From: Corallium rubrum | Lineage: Eukaryota; Cnidaria; Anthozoa; Scleralcyonacea; Coralliidae | DNA length: 64,000 bases | Direction: 5' to 3' | Assembly: GCA_964035015.1 (NCBI GenBank) | Contig: OZ035997.1 | Location: 86,155,982-86,219,981 of the forward strand | Shown: piece after piece, positions 51,072 to 62,247 of the stretch | How the letters are laid out: the number at the start of each line of letters is the position of its first letter | Position numbering within the stretch: position 1 is the first letter of the stretch | Notes under the pieces: model-generated | What the model saw: only the letters and a program-made list of their open reading frames with translations | Told to the model about the DNA's origin: nothing | Databases searched by the model: none | Translations under genes and position numbers: made by a program

Positions 51072-53884
51072 ACAGGTTAGTTACCAGTACCCTGCCATTC
51101 GAACTGCGCAAGTTGTGGATTTACAAGGAGTAAAGGAGGGGTCGCGATATATATTAGGAATAATCTAAAAGTTGTCGATATTTATCGTTCAACAGAATAC
51201 GAATTAATTTGTCTAACACTGTTGTTGCCTTCAGGCATAGTCAATCGAGATATGGTCTGGAAACTCAGCTAAAGTCTTTGGTCTATCTTTTTGTTCGCCT
51301 TTATGCATTTTTGTGCACGGTGCACGGTCACTGAACACATTGTATTTTAGTATAATGAACGAATTGTCCAATAGCAACGTTTCAGTTCAATCACTCAACC
51401 GTGCTATTTAAATATTAATAAACCTAAAACAAAGGATGTGCACGGTGTAAGGTACGGTTCAACATAAAATCACAGCTCATTATAGGCGCTTTGAAGTTTG
51501 CCGAGTTTCCAGACCATATATCTCGATTGACTATGCTTCAGGACACCGGATGTTAGCGTGCGGCATTTACAACCCACCAAAGCATAAATATCGAGAATCT
51601 GACTTAATGAATTATCTTATAAATATTGTTGATGACACGTTAGACAAATACCCCGATACTGTCATTGTATGTGGTGGAGACCTGAATCAACTCGACGTAG
51701 ATCAACTGCATGCTCTTTCCGGCTGGGATGTTTTGGTTGATTTTCCTACCAGAGGGGATGCATGTCTGGATAATTGTTTAACTAATCGTCCAGATTTATT
51801 CGGCAAGTGTCATTCCATCCAAACACTGATGAGAACTGATCATAAAGGCGTTATATTGCCAGCGGGATGTAAGTTAAAGCCAATTCGCCGTAAAATTCAT
51901 ATACGCGATCGCAGAGAACACCGGAAAGTGGCGTTATATAAAGCACTTGAGGATGAAACATGGGACGATGTGTTAGAAGAGACTGGAATAGATCAAGCGG
52001 TAAATTTACTAGAACAGAAAATTAAAAGTCATATGAACAGATGCATGCCATTAAGAACTGTTTCCATGTCGTCTCGTGACCCAGTATGGATGACTCCCCT
52101 GGTTAAATATATGCTCAAGACTAAGGCCAAAATTTCCAATTTAAATAAAGACCGACTAACAACAATTAATAAAAGAATATCAGAGGTGATTAGTGAAAAC
52201 AGAAGAAACGCTCTTGCAGCCGCATTGGGAAGTCGTGGATGGTGGAAGGGGGTTGATAAAATCTCGCAGCGAAAATCATATTCGTATAATGTGACATTAG
52301 ATAACAAATCACTGGAGGAGCTGAATAATTATTTTGGAGAGCTGTGCTCCGATCATGCGTATAAAAAGCCAGAAGCTATTTACATTGGTAGTGAGATGGA
52401 GATTCCTGAGATCACTGAGGAAAAGGTTTGGAACTCATTGAGAAAGTTAAAAAGAACTGCAAGTGGACCCGACAACCTTCCTTACTGGATATGGAAAGAT
52501 CACGCAGGAATTTTGACCCCCATTATAACTAGAGTCTGGAATCTATCAATATCTACACACACCTGGCCACTAACCTGGAAGCGAGCTAATATTAACCCTA
52601 TCCCTAAAGTAGACTTACCTAGTGAAAACAACGAATACCGGGGGATAAATATAACTCCAGTAATAGCCAGAGCTTTTGAGAGAGTGGTATATCGTAACTG
52701 TGCTAAAGATAAGGTGGAGGAGAATCTGAGCTCAACTCAATTTGCGTATAGGGATGGTGGCAACTGTACACATGCTTTATTAACAATTCAACACAAAGTA
52801 TGTAGTTATCTCGATAACCCCAAGTGTAAAGCTGTGCGACTATTTGCCATGGATTTCAGCAAAGCTTTTGACTCCGTCAAACATACTGCTCGCTACTAAA
52901 CTCAAAGAACTGCCACTAAACCCTTACATTAGTAACTGGTACATCAATTTTCTTGAACGAAGACAACAGAGAATTTTCCATAATGATTTTGCAGGAGACT
53001 GGAAGGCAGTAAATAAGGGAACTACACAGGGGAGCGTTAGTGGCCCTTTTCTGTTTAACATTTTTCTTAATGATTTAGAAATCAACCAAAGCAGTGAAGA
53101 TGCCCTATATAAATATGCCGATGACTCAACCATAATAGCGCCAGTCTGGAATGAAAAGGATTGCTCACAGGACCTTGTCTCTCAGTTTATGGACTGGACA
53201 AATTCAAATTCGATGTCTTGTAATCCTAGTAAATGTAAAGAACTAACATTTTGTAAGAAAGGAAAAAAGGAAACTTATCCTATTATCTCGAACATTCCAC
53301 AATGCGAAGCTCTTCCTATACTAGGTGTTACCTTTCAGCATGATTGTAAGTTTACCTCTCATGTAAAAAATAAGTTAGTTAAGGCAAACAGAGGTCTTTA
53401 TATACTAAGAGTATTGCGTAAGGAAGGTTGTAGCCAAACAGAAATTGACCATCTTTTTAACAGCATTGTGTTACCTAACATCACTTATGGCCTATCAGTA
53501 TATGGTGCAGCTGATTCTGAATTGACAACAATTCAGTGCTTCTTAGATCGTTGCCATAAACGCAAATATACCTCGAAACGTGTGATGGTACGCAACCTTA
53601 TGGAAAACCAAGATAAAAAGATAATCAAGAAGGTATCCTCGCTGAGTAATCATCCACTTCATCATCTAATGCCACAAGTTAAACTAACTAAATACAAGTT
53701 AAGAAATAAGTCAAGTCAACGCCCAAAGATAAACACTAACCGTTTTATGAACACTTTTATTAACCGAGTACATTTTAAATATAATATAATGCTTTAAAAT
53801 ATCTTGAACTTTTTTACAATTGTAACATAGGATATGTTCTTTTACCCTATGATTTTATAAATAAAGACCTTTGAATTGAATTGA
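51072..53884 (+). pseudogene. 5'-truncated APE-type LINE, nearly intact RT
   Basis: The endonuclease starts mid-domain with [17 protein letters not shown], is interrupted by a 302-bp MITE, and resumes with [14 protein letters not shown], the catalytic [10 protein letters not shown] and RTDHKGVIL motifs (both intact). The reverse transcriptase follows: [16 protein letters not shown], the A motif [23 protein letters not shown] and the catalytic YADDST. A one-base frameshift lies just after the A motif (about 52880). The frame ends at 53797; the 3' end is AATAAAGACCTTTGAATTG followed by a (TA)n tract. Only the frameshift and the MITE break the part that is present, so this insertion is fairly young. 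The N terminus and any ORF1 are missing. Confidence 0.88.
51235..51536. mobile_element. 302-bp MITE inside LINE endonuclease, 5-bp target duplication
   Basis: The left end GCATAGTCAATCGAGATATG and right end TATCTCGATTGACTATGC are inverted repeats, extended by GTCTGGAAACTC/GAGTTTCCAGAC. It is flanked by TTCAG on both sides (51230-51234 and 51537-51541). Reading the LINE frame across with one TTCAG copy gives an unbroken endonuclease frame, which fixes the borders. Confidence 0.92.
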
Positions 53885-53885
53885 T

Positions 53886-53888
<3 letters not shown>

Positions 53889-53960
<72 letters not shown>
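53889..53960. repeat. (TA)n microsatellite
   Basis: About 36 TA units between the LINE 3' tail and the GC-rich module. Confidence 0.97.
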
Positions 53961-53963
<3 letters not shown>

Positions 53964-53997
53964 AACAGGTTTCAGAATTGCTTTCGGCTTTTCATCT

Positions 53998-54085
53998 CGC
54001 GTGTAAAGTCGACTCCACGCACGTCGAGATTAGCACCCTCACCCGGGCTCCGGGCCTTCGGCCCTACGCCCCGGCTCGGGGATTA
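53998..54085 (+). repeat. GC-rich module (copy 2) next to (TA)n
   Basis: CGCGTGTAAAGTCGACTCC to CGGCTCGGGGATTA; nearly identical to the reverse complement of 11894-11980. It contains the hairpin GGGCC-TTC-GGCCC. Confidence 0.8.
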
Positions 54086-54180
54086 GTACAGAAGAATGCG
54101 CAATACATCAAATTTATGTATTTTTTTACAAATTTTGACTGATGCTTAAGCATCGTTCGCTACATCTGGATCCGCCCCTG

Positions 54181-55350
54181 TTTTTGACATGGATGAACTT
54201 GTGGTCTTATCCAGATTTCCTCATCTGGTGGGTTTGGGTTTATAGTTGACAATAAAAAATCAACATACTGACATACTGGGTCAGTAGCTTTCTGACCAGC
54301 TTCAATATCCTGGTCTAATTCTGCAGTATCAGGACAATCATTGTCATCCTTAAATTTCTGCGCTAAGAACCCTTTCAGAGCAGTCTGAGTAAGTTGACAC
54401 AGTCCTGGGTCATTATTCAGTTTAGCAGTACCATGACAGTGAATACTACCTCTGCCTTGATATTCGTATCTGAACCAGTGCCACTTTGCACCGAGAGTAT
54501 CATAAAGCCAGTGTTTAACAAAGCTTTCTTGTCGTTGGGTAAAAAACCAATCCACAATATGTGGATTGTTAATGACATTTTGCCGTCTTAACACACTGGT
54601 AGTATCAGTGTGACTGTCAGTATTTGCTCCAAACAGAGCATGTAACTCAGGCCAATGCATATCTGCAGATGAAAAAGTAAAGAATAATGTTGGTGCCCCA
54701 ACATTAGTTATAATAGCTTTGAGTTCCTCCCTCACTTTATTCCAGTAGGCATTTGTACCAGCAATATAGCCAACATATCGTGACACTTTAGACATAAATA
54801 CAGTTGAGTTGTTACTCACTGCCATTTCACGCAGCTCATCAATAGTGAGATGTGCTTCTCCTGGATTTTGTTTTAGGAATATCCCACTTTGTTGTAAAAT
54901 GCGCTTCCTTTGGATCATGTTAAAAGCCCAGTATGAAAACCTGGGATGGTTCGCAAAACGGTACACCCATTTACCATCAATAAGTTCAGCATATTTTAAT
55001 AAATGCTTTATTCGTTCGGTAAGAGGAACATCTCTCAAGAGAGCTTGATTAGTGGGATCACCTTTCCCATCAGGGAATAATGTTGGAAAAGCCATACTGG
55101 CTAGATGTGATATTTGATATCCACTTAATGGCTCATTTTCAACAGTGGGCCAGGTCATTGGTTCATTTGCACTAAGCTGATTTCTAACAGCTTCAAGTTC
55201 TTGTTGTTCTTGTTTACCAACAGGTAAGAAACTACTCATTTCAGTTGAGTAATTATATACAATATCTTCAGAAGGGTTATCAGTAGGTGGGCCTAAATCA
55301 GGCATAACATTTTCATCTGATGCTATATCATCTTCAGTCTCAACAGTCAT
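54181..55350 (-). pseudogene. Helitron Rep domain, N-terminal segment
   Basis: The frame from 55350 to the edge of the inserted element reads [65 protein letters not shown] and the metal-binding HUH motif as [11 protein letters not shown] (HCH at about 54433-54441). It ends [14 protein letters not shown], directly at the 5-bp duplication. This is the Helitron_like_N type Rep that nicks and joins DNA. A one-base frameshift at about 55349 separates it from the preceding segment (to about 55415). Confidence 0.9.
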
Positions 55351-55419
55351 GAGATCTGCTGGAATACATTTTCAGGCAAAGAATTTAATGCATGTTCAGC
55401 AACGTTTAACTCAGAATAA

Positions 55420-55696
55420 GTAAGAGATAAAGCCCGAGAACGAGGGCTGTATGCTATATACAGCCCCGAGGACGCGAAGCGTCCGAGGGCTGTATATCGC
55501 ATACAGCCCGACGTTCGAGGGTTTTATCTGACTTATTTCACGATTGAGGAGGTTTTCCAACAAACCTATGTCTTTTTTTCTACCTTGGACAAAGATTTCC
55601 CTAGTTTTTTTCTTCATTTCTTTTCTAATTAGTATTCAAGGGCTGTATGCTATATACAGCCCGCGGTACATCAAAGAAAACCGACTCAATCGTGAA
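55420..55696. mobile_element. Foldback insertion in Helitron, with ATAA on both sides
   Basis: It contains a strong hairpin, GAGGGCTGTATGC and TATACAGCCC mirrored around CGAGGACGCGAAGCGTCCG, and a second pair CACGATTGAGGAGGTTTTCC/GAAAACCGACTCAATCGTG. A third copy of GGCTGTATGCTATATACAGCC lies at 55641. The Helitron frame stops at one edge and resumes at the other, with ATAA at 55416-55419 and 55697-55700. It may be two elements, one inside the other. Confidence 0.72.
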
Positions 55697-56260
55697 ATAA
55701 TGAGGGTTATTATGTATAAGCCACAATAAGGCATTTCGAACTTTTTGCTTTCTTACAGTCACATCTTTAAATGTGTTATCTTTGCCTTTGACCTTGACAA
55801 TAATTACAGACAAGTCTTTGGCATATCTTGGCAATGATGTGGCAAGCTCTTTCACATTTTGTGGCAAGTTAATACAATGCTCTGAGTAACCCTGTTGACC
55901 ACCAGGTTTAATATAAACTCTCATGATAGGGAGAGCACGAGCAATTAACATTTCCTCAATTTGAGTCATGTTTTGTAACTCATATGGAACACATGATGGT
56001 ATCATTGAATTTTCACTTGAACATTTTTAGGAGATTTTTTATCTCTAGAACATCTTGAACACACATAATCATTAGGTGACCTTGGTTTAGATTTCAATGG
56101 TCATGCCTCTTGACAAATGGTACATTGACTGATTGAAAATTGAACAGATTTATGGAATTTATTAATGTTAGATTTTGCCCAACATTGTTGTTCAATACCA
56201 CCACTTTTGGTGATGTTAAATTGTTTTAAATAATCCTGCTGATTAACTATTTTTTGACCC
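55697..56260 (-). pseudogene. Helitron zinc-binding and pre-Rep segment
   Basis: The frame 56005-55697 reads [37 protein letters not shown] and [18 protein letters not shown], a conserved Helitron segment before the Rep core. Just upstream, CTICQEA-stop-PLKS and [14 protein letters not shown] give four cysteine pairs of a zinc-binding region, with a TGA where a Trp is usual. Confidence 0.85.
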
Positions 56261-56275
56261 TGTGATAGTTTCTGT

Positions 56276-56600
56276 TTATGAATAGAACTTATATAAGCGT
56301 TCTCTTGTCGCTTTTTTTTTATAGATTCTAGCTTTTGCAAGTCTAGCTTGTTTCTCACTGTCGGTTTCCTCTGACCGTTTTTTTTGTTGTGACTCTCTAG
56401 CATTTACAAGTCTTGTTTGTTTCTCACTGTCAGTTTCCTCTGACCGTTTTTTTTTGTTGTGACTCTCTAGCATTTAGAAGTCTAGTTCGTTTTTCACTTG
56501 GAGTTTCTTCTGATCGTTTTCTTTTTCGATACTTTCTATCCTTTTCAAGTCTAGTTTGCTTTTCACTATTGGTTTCTTCTGAATGTTTACCAAATTGATT
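56276..56600 (-). repeat. Imperfect 66-bp repeats encoding charged 22-residue units
   Basis: The protein text SEETDSEKQTRL and NARESQQKK recurs four to five times, in frames broken at runs of T (K codons on the minus strand). It resembles the charged, probably coiled-coil repeats common between Helitron N-terminal domains and Rep. Confidence 0.8.
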
Positions 56601-57580
56601 TACATGTAATTGAACTGGGACAATTTCAAATAAATTTGCATTTAATTCACTTGAAAGAGAACATAAATATTCCTGTAATTCAATGATATCATCGTATTTC
56701 ATGACAACAGCAGTGCCATTAGGATCAGGCATACCATTACGAATTCTGGCATGAGGATCAAATAAATAAAAATAATCTAGATCCTTTATCAAGGCCATCA
56801 TATAGCCTTCTAATATTAAAATAGCATAATTGTCATTTACAAAAGTATTCATCAAAGCTGAACGAATGGTAAAGTAGGGAGCCTCAACTTCATGCTCACT
56901 ATTAATCAGACCTTGGTGGTCTTTTCCATAATTTATAAACCATATTTGGTTTTTATTTTGTGCCTCAATGGGCTCCACCACAATGGGTAGATTAATATCA
57001 TTTTGTGCCTCAACGGGCTCCACCACAATGGGCAGATCAATATTAGTTTGTGCCTCAACGGCTTCCGCCACAATGGGCAGATCAATATTAGTCAGATCAA
57101 TATTAGTTTGTGCCTCAATGGGCTCCGCCACAATGGGCAGATCAATATTAATTTGTGCCTCAACGGGCTCCACCACAATGGGCAGATCAATATTAGTTTG
57201 TACCTCAAAGGCCTCCGCCACAATGGGCAGATCAATAGTATATTTTTTTGCCTCAACGGGCGATATATTTGTGTCGATCACTGATCGACATGTCTCAATG
57301 GACGAGTTCTTTGACTTGTCTTCTAACCAACGGCAACAAACAACAGTTGGTAAGTTGTTCAGTGACAGAAATCCCTCAAGAGGAACAAGATCATTGTTAA
57401 AAGCATTCAAGTACATGTTGTCTCCTTGTATTAAGACATTGTCGATGGTTGTCGAGTTCCACTCGATAACTGGAATAGTTTATGCTTTTAACAACTCATG
57501 AAAGAGCACTGCTTTCCTCGAGACTGGCCACTGAAACCTTCATGGCCTTGATGAATACTTCCACGAGAAAGTAAAGACAT
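56600..57580 (-). pseudogene. Helitron N-terminal cysteine-protease-like domain
   Basis: From an ATG at 57580 the frame reads MSLLSRGSIHQGHEGFSG then RGKQCSFMSC and a TAA (about 57490). After a shift, IEWNSTTIDNVLIQGDNMYL leads into the long open frame from 57416. That frame holds a block of 15-residue repeats, then FTIRSALMNTFVNDNYAILI, GYMMALIKDLDYFYLFDPHAR and PDPNGTAVVM. A G-x-Q-C cysteine motif upstream of a F-D-P-H motif fits a papain/USP-like protease fold of the type seen in deubiquitinase-like domains, and some Helitrons carry cysteine proteases. The function is an inference. The frameshift, and stops around 57490, inactivate it. Confidence 0.65.
56952..57245 (-). repeat. 45-bp coding minisatellite in the protease-like domain
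   Basis: Six to seven units encode NIDLPIVVEPVEAQT-type 15-mers in frame on the minus strand. One unit carries a 12-bp partial duplication (TNIDLTNIDL). The array separates the Cys half from the D-P-H half of the domain. Confidence 0.88.
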
Positions 57581-57958
57581 GATGTATTTTTGTTCTTACC
57601 AAGCTGAACCAGAACAACCACCGGAGTATCGAAGGTAGCGTGGTAGCGGGACATGCCCACTGAGTCACATCAGCTCATCTATGGATGACGTAATGCCGAC
57701 AAACAAACAAACATCCGCAAAATTTAACAAATGGAGATCTGGTCGGCTTTACATAGCTCGGACAAAGGCCTGGGCACGAGGCAACGTCAAGAATAGCCAA
57801 GGTTAACAACTAATGAACTGCGCAGGGGCTTGGGGCAAGAATGCGACTGGTTATATGAGAGGCACACCACGCTTGGCCCTTCATTGCGCCTTGTGACGGC
57901 ACAGTGACGACTTAGCTGAATACCAGTAGCATTCGAGTAAAGAAATTGAAAAATAGAA
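57581..57958. other. Helitron 5' flank, nothing recognised
   Basis: No conserved frame. This is where the 5' end of the Helitron should lie. Confidence 0.45.
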
Positions 57959-58944
57959 ATGGACACGGGGAACGACGGAGAAAGTAGCAGTGGTACTACA
58001 CACGCACAAACAAACGTCGATTGGTCACTCGCCTTCCAGTCAACCGAATTCCGAGCTGGCCTGGTTGAAGTGGTAGAGCAAGCCGTAGCGCAAGCGAATG
58101 GATCACACTCAGGACGTATGCCCGATCAACAGTCCCGCGAACCTCAACAAGGACGAATCCAGGCTCTCGAGCAACTTGGTGACACCATCTCGGGAAGCAG
58201 TGCGGAGAAAAGGTACGGAGTCGCAGAAATGGCCCGGTCAGGTATGACTAACGAGTCACAGTCGTCGCAACAAGACGTACTTCCGACTAGCACCGCAAGC
58301 CAACCCGACACCCGTGATCATTCCTCAAGATTTGCTAGCGCGACTGACATCACAGCTCTGACAAATAGGACGAGGGAATTGATGTGCCAAGGTCTGGCTG
58401 GCTCTACGCGGCAAACATATTCGACTGCCCACGCAGATTCTTAGAGTTTTGTTACTGGAGCCGCTCGGTGAACGAGAATGGGTCCTCTCTACCGGCAAGC
58501 GAATGGACATTAATGACCTTTGCAGCGCATCTTTCGCGAACATTAAAAGCTGAGTCGATTAAAGTATATTTATCAGGTGTGCGGTCTTTGCACCTCGAGC
58601 ATGGTTTGGCCAAACCCTTTAGCAACTGTCTACGACTAGAACGTGTCTTAAGGGGAATAAAGCGTACCCAAGGTGGGTCTACCCGACAGCGTCTCCCGGT
58701 CACATTTGAGATTTTAGAAAGATTTTATCCGCTTCTGGACCTGAACAGATACGAAGATACTCTATTTTGGGCAGCGTGCTGCACAGCCTTTTACGTTTTT
58801 TTGCGCTCTTGGGAAATCACTACGAGCTTCAATAAATTCGACTCGCGGGTGCATCTTGCGCTGAGCGACATTAAGGTCGACAGAAAATATAACCCAAAGG
58901 TACTGATACTAGTAAAGAACGTTTTAATTTTGACATATACATAA
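57959..58944 (+). pseudogene. Tyrosine-recombinase element fragment (DIRS/Crypton-like)
   Basis: A 161-codon frame (MDTGNDGESSSGTTHAQ) ends STRQTYSTAHADS with a stop at 58444. A shifted frame continues with RRFLEFCYWSRS, LMTFAAHLSRTLKAESIKVY, LSGVRSLHLEHGL and LRLERVLRGIKR, the SAM-like core-binding domain of tyrosine recombinases. It then has LFWAACCTAFYVFLRSWEI, which includes the first catalytic Arg, and HLALSDIKVDR. The text ends before the H-x-x-R and Tyr motifs, after which the sequence is unrelated. It is not the same family as the Ngaro-type recombinase at 27214. Confidence 0.75.
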
Positions 58945-59436
58945 CAGTTTTGAAGCATAAACTGGTGTATATAGAATCAGATTTAATGAAAGATATTAGA
59001 ATCAATAAGTAAGAGAAGACAAATCATAACAATAGACGAACGTTCTCGGCGCTTGAAGCTCGCACGGCATTGATATCCGCAGAATCGCAGCTGGATATTC
59101 CCTCCACTTCGTACGGCTTTCCCTCAGGGTTACACGCACAGCTTTCCAGATGGTAAACCACGGCAGACTTGAAGGAACATCATGTTTTTGGCTCATCCTA
59201 GTTCTAGAGAGAGAGTCCGTAGACATAGTAGCGATAGAGCGGTAGTATTTTATATATCTTGACAATGTATACAAAATACAATAGTACATGTATATTAAGA
59301 TTAGAAATTTGTCATTCGCGACGTATAACCGCATGAAGGGTATAGCTTCGTATCATCTCAATTAACGCACGTACCTGTTCTCATGATAGAGAAAAGTAGA
59401 CATTGACAAAAAACGAGCAATCTAGGCGTTCCGGAA
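58945..59436. other. Intergenic stretch with nothing recognised
   Basis: AT-rich; a minus frame at 59002-59334 has no conserved text. Confidence 0.5.
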
Positions 59437-61790
59437 TTACGTCATAAATGTGTTAGTTCCATGCCTTTTGAAACTTTGCTTGCAACTCGGCCGTGATGGT
59501 GGCGATTTTCGACATTTCAACAGGGCATAGAAAATTGAGAATTTGTCCAAATCAAAAAAGTTTTGGACTGAGGTACTCAACAAACCACAGTAATTTGATT
59601 TTTTTTTTAAAAGAAATATTTGGGGTAAGGGGCACTTTAAATTGATTGTTAATCTTTTTGCAAATATGATAGAGATGTGGTTGTCAAAATTAAGCTTGTC
59701 ATCCATATTTAGTCCAAATAGATCTATTGAACTTTTAATCGGAAATGAGAATTCACGATCAGTACTACCCAATACCATAGCTTGATGTTTACCAGGATTA
59801 ACACTCATGCCATTTTCTTTGTACCATAAATTTGCAAGGTTGTGATTCTGAATGCGTCTATCAAGAGCAATGGGATCCACGTCCGAGTCGTACAATTGTT
59901 CGTCATCAGCATAAGCATGTAGCTTTAACCATTTTAATATGATAAAACAGATCATTTATGAAAATATTGAAAAACATTGGTCCTAGGACACTCCCTTGTG
60001 GCACACCTCTCTTGACAGTTTCCCAGCTAGAGTATATGTATCCCCGATTTTCACTCTTTGCTTCCTACCAGACAGGTAATCTCCTAGTGGTGTACAGCCA
60101 CTGTTGCTTACGTCATACGCTTTCAGCTTTGCTAGTAGCAGTGCGTGCGGAATGGTGTCAAAGTGAAACGCTTTAGACCGGTCCATTGATACTACAGATA
60201 CAATCTCTTTCTTGTCACGATTTCTTTCTTGGATTTCCACTTGGCGAAAAATGTCGCGCGAAGCGACATTTTCTTTTGTCTCGTAGGCTCTCAGGTGGAA
60301 CTAATTAGCCAAGACAAAAGCAAAAGGTCGCTTCGCTCGAAAAATATTGCCTAGTGGAAAACAGCCTTAAGTCGAAGCCGCGCAGTTTCACAGCTGTAAG
60401 CTTTCTATAGAAATCCTGAAGCCAGGATGCCAACAGTCTCTCAAAAATATTATTTAGGCACGGTAGAACAATTACTGGCCTATAATTGACTTTATTTAAC
60501 TCTTCTTCTTTCTGAATAATGGAGTAACTTGACCCATCTTCCAGCGTACAGGATATCTACACAGAGTAATTGAGGACCCGATATCGCGCAGGCTGACTCC
60601 TTGATAAGCCGTGATATGGTATTAAATCATGTCCGCAGGATTTACGCACATTGACTTCTAACAATAACCTCTCAACTTCTGTCCTATCAACCAAACGAAA
60701 TTTAAAACAATTAAGAAAATGTTGATCATTATTTTCGTAAACTGCCCTGATACTACGATGCATTCTAAAGACTGTTTCGAAACCATCTTCCTTGATTTCA
60801 GATACCCCATCAACAATATGAATGAAATATTCATTAAATATATCTGCAATTTCTTTTTTATCCGTAATAACAAAATCATTTTCTTGCAATATAATTATAT
60901 CATTGGCTTGTTTGAATTTCTTAGAGTGTAAGAAAGGACGATACACATTCCAAAACTCATGCGGATTGCCTGCATCTTCTAATGGCCTTTCGCCTAATAG
61001 AAGTACATCTGTTCCTTTGTTCTTTGTAATTTGCATAGTTGGCATCACTGCGCAAAACAACTAAACTGCTTCCAAAGCTTATTTCAATTCGGTGTCTAAT
61101 TGCTTTACGCCATTCTTCATTCATATAAGGAACCTGGTTACCTCTGACGTGCACTTGTTTAAGTTGGGCATGTTCATCAAGTATGCCGGTCGCTGTACAA
61201 TGATTCAAATACATAAAGCTTATCGTCTACTTCATCAAATATGTCCATTATATGAAAAGGGGTATTAGGCAAATCTTGTTGGAAATAATCTCTATCCAAG
61301 AGTTTCAAGCTTCTAAAACAAATTTTTCGAGACTTTGATCGTGGTGCAGAAGCTCGCAAAACAGTATACACCGAGGAATAATCGCTGATCTGCACATCCA
61401 CTACTCCAGATGACAATATTTTTCTTCTATTATTTGTAAAAATGAGATCAAGAATAGTTTCCGATGTTTTTCCTAGTCGAGTAGGTGAATTAATTAACTT
61501 TTTGAAATCATATATGTCCAATAAATCAAGCAGTTAGTCTCGACCATCTCTTGGTGGTTTATCAGGATTAAGTAGATCGCAACTGAAGTCACCAAGGAAG
61601 ATGCTATCATCAGTCATATTTGTTGCAGCTTCAAATAAAGAACTCAATTCTAATTTCCACTGGTGTTTTGGAATAGACGGAGACCTGTAAACACCAATAA
61701 TAATGAGCCATGATTTAGCTACTTTGACTCTGAGACCCAAATCACAGAATAAGGATCAACCAGAAGTCCAACTCAGTGTCGCCACCTTTA
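59437..61790 (-). pseudogene. Dead APE-type LINE, 5' truncated
   Basis: Minus-strand pieces in order: endonuclease end with SWLIIIGVYRSPSIPKHQW and SIFLGDFSCDLLNPD, SETILDLIFTNNRRK and a catalytic site reading ISDYSSVY, where SDH is expected. Then come a linker (FWNVYRPFLHSKKFK), RT text ETVFRMHRSIRAV and VRKSCGHDLIP, the A motif VVSMDRSKAF and [12 protein letters not shown], and the catalytic AYADDEQLY. The parts lie in several frames separated by stops, and the catalytic endonuclease His has become Tyr. A 128-bp MITE interrupts the RT. This family differs from the LINE at 51072. Confidence 0.85.
60234..60361. mobile_element. Small MITE in LINE
   Basis: TTTCCACTTGGCGAAAAATG and GCGAAGCGAC are mirrored by GTCGCTTCGC and TATTGCCTAGTGGAAA. 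Confidence 0.75.
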
Positions 61791-62247
61791 ATGTAAGCGT
61801 CCTTGGGAAATGTTGGCCTCGCGATCCCGGCGCCATTTTGAAAGTAAGTGCCCGTGGGAAATTAGCCCTCTCGTCCTTGCGACCCTCGGGCTCCTGTATT
61901 CAATTACTCTTGGCCTTCTTGTGACCTTTTAATTAAATTTATATTGTTATCTATATACATATAAATAATATTTAGTTAAGTAAATAAGTAATTTACTTTA
62001 GAAAACGATTCTTTGGAGATAAAAATATTTCACCACGAGGTTATTAAATCTCCAGTACGCAGATACTACGGGTAAAAGTCCGTGGCAAAAAAGTCAGTGT
62101 ACTCACGAAGCGGGTTTTACATTTCTCGATTTTGCCGACACATTTGTTTATAGAAAAAGATGGCCAAAATTTTCGAAACTACGCATTGTTGAAATACATG
62201 GGGTACGTATATTGTTAGAAATTTTATAAGCTTTGATTCGGCATAGA
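61791..62247. other. Intergenic stretch with nothing recognised
   Basis: Two related copies of TGGGAAATGTTGGCC/TGGGAAATTAGCCC lie at about 61805 and 61856. No gene. Confidence 0.5.

Larger units (their letters stand above)
48239..54180. mobile_element. 5.9 kb element with CAGGGGCGGATCCAG inverted termini, inserted in Helitron Rep
   Basis: The left end CAGGGGCGGATCCAG and the right end CTGGATCCGCCCCTG are perfect 15-bp inverted repeats. The Helitron frame on both sides ends in the same 5 bases (AAAAA on the minus strand). With one copy of the 5-mer the flanking codons run on without a break, so the target duplication is probably 5 bp. The termini look hAT-like, but most hAT elements duplicate 8 bp, so the superfamily is open. 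Inside are tandem CRE-like sites, two hairpins, a LINE with a MITE in it and a GC-rich module; no transposase was recognised. Confidence 0.85.
45567..57580 (-). mobile_element. Decayed Helitron (protease-like, Rep, Pif1 helicase), interrupted by nested elements
   Basis: On the minus strand the order is cysteine-protease-like N terminus (57580-56600), Lys/Glu-rich repeats, zinc-binding and Rep N region (56160-54181), then after a 5.9 kb insertion the Rep C region (48238-47679) and Pif1-type helicase (47682-45567). This is the Rep-helicase plan of Helitrons, which move by rolling-circle replication. At least three frameshifts and three stops break the frame, so the copy is dead. The ends (5' TC, 3' hairpin and CTRR) were not located. 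Confidence 0.88.

Noticed and set aside
56968-57501. Plus-strand frame of 177 codons with MGSTTMGR repeats
   Set aside because: Antisense reading of the 45-bp coding minisatellite of the Helitron.
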